Source: Nitratireductor thuwali | GTDB lineage: Bacteria > Pseudomonadota > Alphaproteobacteria > Rhizobiales > Rhizobiaceae | DNA length: 64,000 nucleotides | Reading direction: 5' to 3' | Assembly (NCBI RefSeq): GCF_036621415.1 | Contig: NZ_CP030941.1 | Location: 620,001-684,000 of the forward strand | Shown here: piece by piece, positions 8,843 through 16,835 of the stretch | How positions within the stretch are numbered: position 1 is the stretch's first letter | Layout of the letters: each line of letters starts with the position of its first letter | Position numbers and translations under genes: made by a program | Notes under the pieces: model-generated | The model's database searches: none | What the model saw: only the letters and a program-made list of their open reading frames with translations | Told to the model about the DNA's origin: nothing

Positions 8843-10198
8843 TTACTCCCCCGCCTCCGTATCGGCCTCACGCCCCCTGGCCCTTTCCTCGGCCCGGCGC
8901 GTGCGCCATTTGCGCCACGCTTTACGCCCGGCGCGGTAGCGCGCGCGCACCCACCACAGGCCCTCTCCCACATTCTCGATCTCACCGGCATAAGCTTCCG
9001 ACAGCGCCTCGCGGTAGGACGAGAAGCCGTGGACGGCGGCGCCCTCGATCCGATGCATGACGGACATCCAGGCCGGTGAGAACAGGAGTGAGATCGCAGT
9101 CACCGCGATGGCCAGCCGGTATGCGTCGGGGCTAAGGGCGCCCGCGGAAAAACCGGCTGCTGCCAGAACGAAGGAGAACTCCCCGATCTGAGCCATCGAG
9201 AGGCCGGCGACCAGCGCGGTATCGCGTTCTTGGCCGGTCAAGCGCAGCAGGAAGATGTTGAGCAGCGTCTTGGCCGCGATGACGATGACCGAGGCCACCG
9301 CCACAGTCCAGATGTTCTGCCAGATGAAGGCCAGGTCGAACAACAGGCCGATGGACAGGAAGAACACCACAACGAGCACGCTCTGTATCGGTTCGATGAC
9401 GGGGATCGCCCTGCTGCGCAAAGTCGAGCCGCCCACCAGCAGGCCGGCGACGAACGCGCCATAGGCGGGCGACAGGCCGGCGAAACCGGAAATCGCGGCA
9501 GCGCCGAAGCAGGCTGCCATTGCCCCCAACGCCAGCATTTCCACATTGTCGGCAAGGAAGCCGGTGAATGGGATGCGGATCTTGCCGCGCCGCCCGAGCC
9601 ACCACAGCAGTCCCGCCAGAAGCGTCACGGCAAGCACCACCTTGAGGACGATGGCCACGGGGCTTACCGCTTCTCCGCCGAGTGCTGCCACGATGATGAG
9701 CATCGGCACGACGGCGATGTCCTGCGCAATGAGAACGGCAACCGCGATCCGTCCCGCATCGCCCCGCAATTCTCCCATGTCGTCGAGCATTTTCATGGCG
9801 ACGACCGTGCTGGAAAGTCCGATGATGAAACCGAGGATCACGCCTTCGGCAAGGCCGGCGCCGCCGATCCAGGCAATCGAGAGGCCGATCGCCAACGCTA
9901 CCCCGAGTTGGCCCGCGGCAACGATGATCGCCGGTCTCAAGCTCAGAATGAAGGCCTTGAGCGACAGCTCGGTGCCGATGAAGAACAGGAGCATGAGAAC
10001 GCCCATCTCCGCCAGCACGGAAACGCTCTCCCCGTCGCCGACAAGCCCGAGGCCGGTCGGCCCCATCACCACGCCCGCCAGTATGAAGCCCACGAGCGGC
10101 GGCTGTTTCAGGCGCATCAGCAACAGCCCGAGCCCCGCCGCCACGAGAATGACAAACGCCGTCTCCGTCAGCGGGAATGCGTTATGTGCCTGCTCCAA
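8843..10198 (-). CDS. cation:proton antiporter of the CPA2 (Kef-like) family
   Basis: The product is 451 aa, with about twelve membrane segments over the first 390 residues (LLMRLKQPPLVGFILAGVVMGPTGLG; GTELSLKAFILSLRPA; FIIGLSSTVVAMKML). A charged cytoplasmic tail rich in Arg and Glu follows. This is the Na+/H+ exchanger domain of CPA2. The C-terminal TrkA-N nucleotide domain of full KefB/KefC proteins is absent. It probably exchanges K+ or Na+ for protons; the ion is not decided by sequence. Confidence 0.88.
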   Translation of the reverse strand: MEQAHNAFPLTETAFVILVAAGLGLLLMRLKQPPLVGFILAGVVMGPTGLGLVGDGESVSVLAEMGVLMLLFFIGTELSLKAFILSLRPAIIVAAGQLGVALAIGLSIAWIGGAGLAEGVILGFIIGLSSTVVAMKMLDDMGELRGDAGRIAVAVLIAQDIAVVPMLIIVAALGGEAVSPVAIVLKVVLAVTLLAGLLWWLGRRGKIRIPFTGFLADNVEMLALGAMAACFGAAAISGFAGLSPAYGAFVAGLLVGGSTLRSRAIPVIEPIQSVLVVVFFLSIGLLFDLAFIWQNIWTVAVASVIVIAAKTLLNIFLLRLTGQERDTALVAGLSMAQIGEFSFVLAAAGFSAGALSPDAYRLAIAVTAISLLFSPAWMSVMHRIEGAAVHGFSSYREALSEAYAGEIENVGEGLWWVRARYRAGRKAWRKWRTRRAEERARGREADTEAGE

Positions 10199-10220
10199 AC
10201 CGCGCTCCCCGACAATCGCC

Positions 10221-11441
10221 TCAATCGGCCATCGTCTCTAGGCTGGCGAAACTTTCAGGCGCCGTGCCTTCGTCAAACGGCTTCATCACCTCCACGAATG
10301 TGTCGGGGTAAAAGCCGTTGAAATGCGTTCGCAACGAGAGCGAATAAGCTCCGATATGGCCGATCTCGATCCAGTCGCCCGTATCCACGGTTTCCGGCAG
10401 CCAAAAAGGGCGGGAGAGAATATCCACCGAATCGCAAGTCGCCCCGCACACGCGAAATGGGACAAGCTTGCCGGCATCTCCGTTGCGGCTGCGGATCGCC
10501 GGATCGGGAATGAAGCGCGCCGGCAGCGTGATTTTGCCAGTCCAGGAATCCGACAGGGAGGCCCAGATTCCGTCATTGATGTAGAGCCGCTTGCCCTTTC
10601 GCAGAAGCACCCGCACGATAAGCGAAAAGGCCCGCGCCACGATCACCCGGCCGGGCTCGGCGACCAGCGGCATTTCGTCGAAGCCCCATTCGGCGATGTC
10701 GCCTCGAAACTGGGTCATCAGCGCTTCCAGCGAAGGCATTTCCGGTTTCTTCCGATTGGGATCGTGGCCGTATTCGGCTGGAAATCCGCCGCCGACATCG
10801 AGCCCAGCCAATTCAACGCCAGCCCTACCCCGCACCCAGTCCGCCGAGACCAGCGCCCGCTCATAAGTGTCGGGATCCTCGATCTGGCTACCCACATGGA
10901 AGCAGATGCCCACTTTGAAGCCGTAGCGATTGAGCCGCTGGAGCAGTTCCACCGCGTGCGCCGGCCCTGCACCGAACTTCTTGGAAAGCTCGTAAGCGGC
11001 ATGCCCCTTGGTCTGGATGCGCACGAAGACGGTGATGGAGCCGGGATCGATGTCGAGCGCACGCACCACGCGCGTCAGCTTGGTCACCTCGGCCTCGTGG
11101 TCGACGGCGATGACGCGGATGCCGTATTCCTCCAGCGCCAGCCTGATATCCGACTGCGCCTTGACCGGGTGCATGTAGAGCATCTCGGCATCCGGTGCGA
11201 CAGCACGCACCGCGGCGAACTCCGCCGGGGAAGCGACGTCGAAAGCGTTGATGCCTGCCTCCGCGAGCGTTCTCAACACCAGTTCCTCGCCGTTCGTCTT
11301 GACTGCGTAGGCGACCTTGCCTGGAAACATATCCACGAATTGCCGTGCATCCGCTTTCAATACGTCGGGACGAAAGCAGTAGACCGGCACATCGGGGCGC
11401 ATCTGGAGCGCTGCTTGCCTGGCCGTTTCGAATCGCTGCAT
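10221..11441 (-). CDS. ornithine/lysine decarboxylase, fold-type III PLP enzyme
   Basis: The product is 406 aa of the eukaryotic-type ODC family. PLP-binding lysine lies in YAVKTN (near residue 48). Other marks are FDVASPAEF, the phosphate-binding DVGGGFP and EPGRVIVARA, and the signature CGATCDSVD with the catalytic cysteine. It decarboxylates ornithine to putrescine and/or lysine to cadaverine for polyamine synthesis. Bifunctional L/ODCs look the same at this level, so lysine is an open alternative. A good GGAGG precedes the ATG. Confidence 0.92.
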   Translation of the reverse strand: MQRFETARQAALQMRPDVPVYCFRPDVLKADARQFVDMFPGKVAYAVKTNGEELVLRTLAEAGINAFDVASPAEFAAVRAVAPDAEMLYMHPVKAQSDIRLALEEYGIRVIAVDHEAEVTKLTRVVRALDIDPGSITVFVRIQTKGHAAYELSKKFGAGPAHAVELLQRLNRYGFKVGICFHVGSQIEDPDTYERALVSADWVRGRAGVELAGLDVGGGFPAEYGHDPNRKKPEMPSLEALMTQFRGDIAEWGFDEMPLVAEPGRVIVARAFSLIVRVLLRKGKRLYINDGIWASLSDSWTGKITLPARFIPDPAIRSRNGDAGKLVPFRVCGATCDSVDILSRPFWLPETVDTGDWIEIGHIGAYSLSLRTHFNGFYPDTFVEVMKPFDEGTAPESFASLETMAD

Positions 11442-11605
11442 GGGCTACCTCCGCTATCGGCGCAGCCTAGGGCGGGAACAGCGGGAATGGAACGCCTGAA
11501 CCGGCCTGCGCGCCACAAGTCGTGCGTTTTTAGGCCAGAACCGCTTTCGGGTGGTGGCGGGGCATCCGGCGGCGTAGTCAGGTTCGACAGAAACAGGACG
11601 CCGCC

Positions 11606-12556
11606 ATGAGCACCGAAGCACCCAGATCGTCGGCAGACCAGCTATCGCTCCAGGCATGGTCTCTGCTCATTCTGCTGGGCGTCATCTGGGGCGGCTCGTT
11701 CTTCTTCGGCCGTATCGCCGTGAGCGAGATGCCGCCGCTCGTCCTGGTCATGTTCCGCGTGACCATCGCAGCCCTGGTCCTGCAACTGTGGCTCCTGGCA
11801 AGAGGCCCCAGCTTCCGCCTTGCGCTGCCGATGGCGGCACAGTTCTTCGCGTTGGCCGTGCTCAACAACATTATCCCGTTCTCGCTGATCTTTCTCGGCC
11901 AGACGGAACTCGGCGCAGGCATCGCCGCGGTGCTCAATGCCACCACGCCATTCTGGACGGTTGTCCTCGCCAACATGCTGACCAGTGACGAAAAGCTGTC
12001 CTGGGCCAAGGTTCTGGGAATCGGATTCGGCATTGCCGGAACCTGCGTGATGATCGGTCCAGGCCTGGTAGCCGGCCTTGGCGGCCCGATCTGGGCCAAG
12101 TTGGCGCTGGTGGGCGCGGCTGTCTCCTACGCTTTCGCCTTCATATTCGCGCGGCGTTTTCGCGGCGTGCCGCCGCCGGTGATCGCAACCGGGCAATTGA
12201 CGGCCTCGTCGATCATCATGGTTCCCCTCATCCTCATGACTTACAGCCCGCACGGGCTCTTTGCCGCAAGCGCCGGCGTTTGGGCCGCCGTGCTCGCGCT
12301 GGCGGTTCTCGCGACCTCATTCGCCTACATTCTGTACTTCCGGATCATAGCCCTTGCCGGCGCCACCAACGCTTCCCTGGTCACGCTGATCGTGCCCGTC
12401 ACGGCTGTCCTGCTCGGAGCGCTCTTTTTAGGTGAACGGCTGCATGTCTTCGAGATCGCAGGAATGGCGTTGATCGCGCTCGGGCTCATCACCATCGACG
12501 GACGGTTTTTCCGCCTGTTGCGCGGACACCCGCCGACACTTGTTAACACAAAGTGA
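11606..12556 (+). CDS. EamA-domain (DMT superfamily) permease
   Basis: The product is 316 aa with about ten hydrophobic helices arranged as two EamA repeats (WSLLILLGVIWGGSFFFGRIAV and WAKLALVGAAVSYAFAFIFARRF). Family members export metabolites such as amino acids; the substrate is not predictable. The stop overlaps a GTG (GTGA at 12553) that opens an 80-codon frame ending in the 28-aa miniprotein described below. Confidence 0.85.
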   Translation: MSTEAPRSSADQLSLQAWSLLILLGVIWGGSFFFGRIAVSEMPPLVLVMFRVTIAALVLQLWLLARGPSFRLALPMAAQFFALAVLNNIIPFSLIFLGQTELGAGIAAVLNATTPFWTVVLANMLTSDEKLSWAKVLGIGFGIAGTCVMIGPGLVAGLGGPIWAKLALVGAAVSYAFAFIFARRFRGVPPPVIATGQLTASSIIMVPLILMTYSPHGLFAASAGVWAAVLALAVLATSFAYILYFRIIALAGATNASLVTLIVPVTAVLLGALFLGERLHVFEIAGMALIALGLITIDGRFFRLLRGHPPTLVNTK

Positions 12557-12648
12557 ATCGCCGCCGATTGCCAAGCAAATTCAACCGCAAGCTGATCGAA
12601 GCCGAAACAGTTTTCCATAAGCTTGCTGCGCCGCAGCATAGAAAGCTC

Positions 12649-12676
12649 TTGGCAATTGTTCGCCAAAGCCTAGAAT
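12649..12676 (+). promoter_or_regulatory. predicted sigma-70 promoter of the 28-aa protein
   Basis: TTGGCA at 12649-12654 and TAGAAT at 12671-12676 are separated by 16 bp and match 4 of 6 and 5 of 6 consensus bases. Transcription would begin near 12683, a short leader ahead of the AGAGGAGG ribosome binding site at 12693-12700. Confidence 0.6.
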
Positions 12677-12708
12677 CCGGTTTCCAGTCTGCAGAGGAGG
12701 CTCAGCGC

Positions 12709-12795
12709 ATGGGATTGACACGGCCACTGAACGCGCTCGTCATATGCGTCGCGTTCGCCTTTATCGGCGCCCTCATCATGGGCGTACTTCCCTAA
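12709..12795 (+). CDS. 28-residue single-span membrane miniprotein
   Basis: The 28-aa product starts MGLTRPLNALVICVAF and is almost entirely one hydrophobic helix with a single basic N-terminal residue (inside-positive). No function is recognised. Three signals support a real gene: AGAGGAGG 8 bases before the ATG, a near-consensus promoter upstream and a strong Rho-independent terminator 45 bases after the stop. The same frame is open back to a GTG overlapping the permease stop, giving an 80-aa alternative. The strong internal ribosome site favours the short form. Confidence 0.6.
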   Translation: MGLTRPLNALVICVAFAFIGALIMGVLP

Positions 12796-12840
12796 GCGGC
12801 GAAAAATTCAGAACCAAGCAGAGCTGCTACAGACGACAGG

Positions 12841-12864
12841 AGGCCGGGGCGACCCGGCCTTTTT
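12841..12864 (+). terminator. Rho-independent terminator
   Basis: AGGCCGGG and CCCGGCCT form a perfect 8-bp stem with a GCGA tetraloop, followed at once by TTTT. It closes the miniprotein transcription unit and lies just before the convergent metF stop. Confidence 0.85.
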
Positions 12865-12887
12865 CACGCCGTCCGCGAGGAGGCTGT

Positions 12888-13808
12888 TCAGGCTGCCGCG
12901 GAGCTCAGATCGGCTGTTCCGGTCGATGGCCTGATGCCGATCATATGGGAGATGGCAAAGGGCAGCTCAGCGCGGTTCATCGTATAGAAGTGGAAATCCT
13001 CCACGCCGCGCTCCACGAGATCCAGCACCTGTTCGGCCGCCACCGCCGCGGCGACAAGCTGATGCGTGACCGGATCCTTGTCGAGGCCGCTGAAGCGCTC
13101 GGCCAGCCAGGACGGCACATTCGCGCCGCACTGGGCGGCAAAGCGCGTCATCTGCAGGAAGTTGTGGATCGGCAGGATGCCCGGCACGATCGGAATATTG
13201 ATGCCGGCCCGCCGGGCGCGCTCCACGTAGCGCTCATAGACGTCATTGTCGAAGAAGAACTGGGTGATCGCCCGCTTGGCGCCATTGTCCACCTTGCGCT
13301 TCAGCATGTCGATATCGGTCGCCAAATCCGGGCTCTCCGGATGCTTCTCGGGATAGGCCGAAACCGAGACATCGAAATCGCCCTGCCGCGACAGCGCACC
13401 GACAAGATCAGCTCCGTTGGCATAGCCATTGGGATGCGGCTGGTATTTGGCACCCACGCCCTCGGCCGGATCGCCGCGCAGGGCGACGAACCGAGAAACC
13501 CCCATCCGTGCGAACTCGCCGATGACCGCGTCCACCGCCTCCCGGTCCGCATCCACGCACGTCAGATGCGCCGCCGGCGTCAGCGAGGTCTCGTCGAGAA
13601 TGCGCTTGATCGTGCGTGCGGTGCGCTCGCGCGTCGAACCGCCCGCCCCGTAGGTCACCGAAACGAAAGCCGGCGCCAATGGCTCAAGGCGCTTGACCGT
13701 CTCCCACAGCTTGCGCTCCATCTCGTCCGTCTTCGGCGGGAAGAATTCGAAGGATACGCGTATGCGGCCTTCAGCCCCGGGACGGCGGGAGAAACGATAC
13801 TGCGACAT
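12888..13808 (-). CDS. metF: methylenetetrahydrofolate reductase [NAD(P)H]
   Basis: The product is 306 aa, starting MSQYRFSRRP, with the FAD-dependent MTHFR barrel (VSFEFFPPKTDEME, VSVTYGAGGSTRERT, ALRGDP, ITQFFFDNDVYERY, GILPIHN). It reduces 5,10-methylene-THF to 5-methyl-THF, the methyl donor for methionine synthase. The frame continues upstream to 13970, but the ATG at 13806-13808 overlaps the preceding stop by one base (TGATG) and begins the conserved protein. It is cotranscribed with the ArsR-methyltransferase regulator, so control by the methionine/SAM state is likely. Confidence 0.95.
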   Translation of the reverse strand: MSQYRFSRRPGAEGRIRVSFEFFPPKTDEMERKLWETVKRLEPLAPAFVSVTYGAGGSTRERTARTIKRILDETSLTPAAHLTCVDADREAVDAVIGEFARMGVSRFVALRGDPAEGVGAKYQPHPNGYANGADLVGALSRQGDFDVSVSAYPEKHPESPDLATDIDMLKRKVDNGAKRAITQFFFDNDVYERYVERARRAGINIPIVPGILPIHNFLQMTRFAAQCGANVPSWLAERFSGLDKDPVTHQLVAAAVAAEQVLDLVERGVEDFHFYTMNRAELPFAISHMIGIRPSTGTADLSSAAA

Positions 13809-14827
13809 CAAACCAACTCCTTGACCGCGCCCGCGCGGTTTTGATCGTCCGCGATGAGAATCCGCCGGTCCTGCGCGAGCCAGAGTTTGACCGTCAGTCC
13901 GTCGGCGGCATCGCCTTCCGGCGCGAAACTGCGGGTTTCGAGGAGTTCCAGCTCCGCCTCTTGCAGCCACTCGCCGATCTGGCGGTCACCAAAGCCGAGC
14001 CGCACATGGGCATGTTCCTCGCGCAGGAATTCCAACGCATGCGGAGCGAAATCAACGATGACGAGCCTGCCCGCCGGACGCAGCAGCCTAGCCGCCTCGC
14101 GGATTGCCATTCCGGGCTCTTCCAGATAGTGCAGCACCTGATGAAGCGTCACCAGGTCGTGCGCATCCCGGTCCACCGGCGGCGCATAGACATTGCCGAG
14201 ACGCACCTGTGCATGGGTGATGCCGGCACGCTCCAGCTTGGCGCGGGCGACCGCGAGCATTTCCCGCGAACGGTCGACGCCGACGCCACGCCGGTAAAGC
14301 GGCGCAAACAGCTCCAGCAGACGGCCGGTGCCGGTACCCAGATCAGCCATCGACTGAAACGGGCTCTCGCCGACCAGCGCCTTGAGCCCGGCTTCCACGG
14401 CCGCGTCGGGAACGTGGAGGGAGCGGATCTGGTCCCAGCTGTCCGCGTTGGCCGCGAAATACTCCGCCGCCTTTTCCTGCCGCCGCTGCTTGATCGCCTC
14501 CAGCCGTTCGAGATCACGATCGGTGACGGGATCCGTGCGGTCGATGCGGGCCACGACGCCATCGACGAACTCGCGGGCCGAATCGGACTCGGAGAGCCGG
14601 AAATAGGCCCACGAGCCCTCCTGGTACCGCACGATCAGATCCGCCTCCAGAAGCAGCTTGAGGTGACGCGAGACCCGCGGCTGCGACTGGTTGAGGATCT
14701 CCGTCAGATCCGAAACCGTCAGATCGCCGTGCGAAAGCAGCACGAGAATACGCAACCGGCTCGGCTCGGCCGCCGCCTTGAGGATGTCGACCATCAGGTC
14801 GAGCTGGACTGTCGGGCGGGTAAGCAT
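13808..14827 (-). CDS. ArsR-type HTH regulator fused to a SAM-dependent methyltransferase domain (SamR-like)
   Basis: From the ATG at 14827 the product is 339 aa. An ArsR winged helix (LDLMVDILKAAAEPSRLRILVLLSHGDLTVSDLTEIL, recognition helix QSQPRVSRHLKLL) fills residues 1-95. A class I methyltransferase domain follows (MADLGTGTGRLLELFAPLYRRGVGVD). Comparative-genomic work on proteobacterial methionine metabolism describes ArsR regulators of this kind (SamR/SahR) that sense SAM or SAH. The link to metF and the palindrome 15 bp upstream support the same role, which remains inference. Whether the methyltransferase domain is catalytic or only a ligand sensor is open. The ribosome site is GGAG. 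Confidence 0.85.
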   Translation of the reverse strand: MLTRPTVQLDLMVDILKAAAEPSRLRILVLLSHGDLTVSDLTEILNQSQPRVSRHLKLLLEADLIVRYQEGSWAYFRLSESDSAREFVDGVVARIDRTDPVTDRDLERLEAIKQRRQEKAAEYFAANADSWDQIRSLHVPDAAVEAGLKALVGESPFQSMADLGTGTGRLLELFAPLYRRGVGVDRSREMLAVARAKLERAGITHAQVRLGNVYAPPVDRDAHDLVTLHQVLHYLEEPGMAIREAARLLRPAGRLVIVDFAPHALEFLREEHAHVRLGFGDRQIGEWLQEAELELLETRSFAPEGDAADGLTVKLWLAQDRRILIADDQNRAGAVKELV

Positions 14828-14842
14828 CCGCTTCTCCAAAAG

Positions 14843-14862
14843 ATATAAAGATATGTTTATAT
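14843..14862. promoter_or_regulatory. AT-rich palindromic operator before the regulator-metF operon
   Basis: ATATAAA (14843-14849) and TTTATAT (14856-14862) are perfect inverted 7-mers around GATATG. The site stands out in GC-rich sequence and lies 15 bp before the ATG of the ArsR-type regulator. Size and composition fit an ArsR-family operator, pointing to autoregulation and control of metF. Confidence 0.7.
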
Positions 14863-15034
14863 GAGAAGCGCACCCTTGGCAAGGCCGCCCCGAAGGCCAA
14901 CCTCCGGGATATTGGGAATGTCGGAATGGAATTTCTGGAATCGCTGTTTTGGCTTCACCGGAACAAAAGCTGTATCGGGGATGGCAGTTCAACGCGTGCT
15001 ATTACGATTCGATCGGCAACAAGGGACGAGCCGG

Positions 15035-15352
15035 ATGCCTGCTTCTACAAACCGTCAGCGCGCCGTGGGCAAAGCCCTGACCATGCTGCTTCCGCGGGCG
15101 CCTTACGCCGACACCGAGAAAATCCGCGCCGCCGCCAATGATCGCAAGTTGCGCAATCTGCCGGCATCCATAGCGGTCTGGATCGCCACGGTCGCCCATG
15201 TGCGCCACGAGCATACCAACTACGACACGCTTTTGGCGGAGGGCTACGACCGCGACGCAGCCCGCTTCTTCGTGCTCGATGAAATCAACGAAACCCTCAC
15301 GCGCTGGCGCGCCACGCGCCTGCTGGACCCGGACGACGAGGAGGCAGAATAG
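15035..15352 (+). CDS. DUF2293 domain-containing protein
   Basis: The product is 105 aa from the ATG at 15035, which has AGGGA upstream; the frame is open further upstream without a better start. The core RAPYADTEKIRAAANDRKLRNLPASIAVWIATVAHVRHEHTNYD matches the DUF2293 family of unknown function. The protein is small, soluble and rich in Arg and Ala. It stands alone between the divergent metF regulator and a convergent KAS III gene, so context gives no role. Confidence 0.7.
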   Translation: MPASTNRQRAVGKALTMLLPRAPYADTEKIRAAANDRKLRNLPASIAVWIATVAHVRHEHTNYDTLLAEGYDRDAARFFVLDEINETLTRWRATRLLDPDDEEAE

Positions 15353-15413
15353 CGGCGGTCGCTGGCCGATCACCTTGCAACGGTCCGGGATCACCAGCCC
15401 GAGCGGTCATCCG

Positions 15414-16601
15414 CTACATCATGCGCAGCAGCGCGCCGCCGATGGAATAACCCGCGCCGAAGGCGCATAGCAGGCCGAAATCACCTTCATGCATGTCTTC
15501 GTGATTCTCATGGAGGGCGATGACGGCGCCTGCGGCGGCGGTATTGCCGAGCCGCTCCAGCACCGTCGGCGCACGATCCTGCCCGACATCCTTGCCGAAG
15601 GCCAGCTTCAGGATCATCGCATTCATGCGCGCATTCGCCTGGTGCAGCCAAAAGCGGCGCATCGTGTTGGGCGTATGCCCGTGCTCGGCCAGGAAATCGA
15701 CGATGAACTGATGGCCAGCGACGGTCACTTCCTTGAAGACCTTGTTGCCGACCTGCTTGATCATGTTGCCTTCCATCTCGAGAAAGGAAGGATCGTCCTG
15801 GGACAGCCTGCTCAGAAAGCCGAAATTGGTGCGGATATTGTTGGAGAACTGCGTCCAGCCCCGCGTGTCGACGATCTCGAAGCGGCCCGGCCGGCTTTCC
15901 CCCTCGTCCAGCGCCTCGACCAGCATCGCCACGGAAGCATCGCCGAAGATGAAATGCGTCTGACGGTCCCGGAAGTTGAGATGACCGGTAATGAGTTCCG
16001 GCGTCACCACCAGCACCTTTCGATGCGCCCCCGCGCGCACCAGATTTGCCGCCACATGCAACGCGGCCACCGCCGACGAGCAGCCAAGGCCCATGTCGAA
16101 GGCCGCTCCGCCGGCGCCCAGGGCCTGCTGGATCTCGACGGCCAGCGCAGGATATGGCCGCTGATGGTGCGAGGCCGCGCAGATCACCAGGTCGACGTCG
16201 CCCGCATCCGCCCCGGCATGGGCCAGCGCCTTGCGCGCCGCCTTCAGCCCGAACTCCGCCATGACCGACAATTCCTCGTCGGCGCGCGCCGGGATGTTGG
16301 GCGCCATTCGTTCGGGGTCGAGGATACCCTCGCGCTCATAGACGTGCCGCCTTCTGATGCCGGAGGCGTTCACGATGAAATCGGCGTCCGAACGCGCAAG
16401 CGGCGGCTCGCCGCGCACCGCACGCGCAGCATTCTCCCGGTCAACCCAGAGGTTGAACGTCTCGACCAGTTCTTCATTCGAGATGGAGGGCTGCGGAATT
16501 TCGACGCCGATACCGCCGACACAGACATGCTGGGCACGCTGCCTGGAAGGGGTCGTCAGCGCGAAATCATGCGCACCGCGCTCGCTCGTACGCCGTAACA
16601 T
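15414..16601 (-). CDS. beta-ketoacyl-ACP synthase III (FabH-like)
   Basis: The product is 395 aa with the thiolase fold of KAS III. Nucleophilic Cys174 lies in MGLGCSSAVA, catalytic His in WLHQANARMN and Asn in LGNTAAAGAV. It is longer than housekeeping FabH (about 320 aa), with an N-terminal extension and an insert around ENAARAVRGEPPLARSD. It is therefore more likely a secondary KAS III (unusual acyl starter or acyl-CoA condensation) than the essential FabH. No fab or acyl-carrier genes lie next to it. It appears monocistronic. Confidence 0.85.
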   Translation of the reverse strand: MLRRTSERGAHDFALTTPSRQRAQHVCVGGIGVEIPQPSISNEELVETFNLWVDRENAARAVRGEPPLARSDADFIVNASGIRRRHVYEREGILDPERMAPNIPARADEELSVMAEFGLKAARKALAHAGADAGDVDLVICAASHHQRPYPALAVEIQQALGAGGAAFDMGLGCSSAVAALHVAANLVRAGAHRKVLVVTPELITGHLNFRDRQTHFIFGDASVAMLVEALDEGESRPGRFEIVDTRGWTQFSNNIRTNFGFLSRLSQDDPSFLEMEGNMIKQVGNKVFKEVTVAGHQFIVDFLAEHGHTPNTMRRFWLHQANARMNAMILKLAFGKDVGQDRAPTVLERLGNTAAAGAVIALHENHEDMHEGDFGLLCAFGAGYSIGGALLRMM

Positions 16602-16835
16602 ATTGTTTGGCCTGTTCTACACTCGTCCGGAATCATGCGCCATGGCGCAGACGTCAAGCGACCGGTTACCAGCCCCTAAAACCCGATACTATGCCGCAAC
16701 GCCTAATGGAATGCGAACAAGGCGATTTCCAGTCAACTTTTGTCTGGCGAGAACACGAACACGTGTAGCCGGCAAGGCCATTGACGGCCTCGCCCGCAGC
16801 TTGCCATTGCGCCGATTGGCGCCGCCCCTGCCACG

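Noticed and set aside
11442..11605. Possible polyamine-responsive leader RNA before the ornithine decarboxylase gene
   Set aside because: The 164-bp leader has only a short GGCCT/AGGCC pairing and no structure I could match to a known speF-type leader.
12553..12708. N-terminal half of an 80-codon frame joined to the 28-aa protein
   Set aside because: It has no family similarity, and the promoter and ribosome site inside it point to the shorter product, though the GTGA overlap keeps the long form possible.
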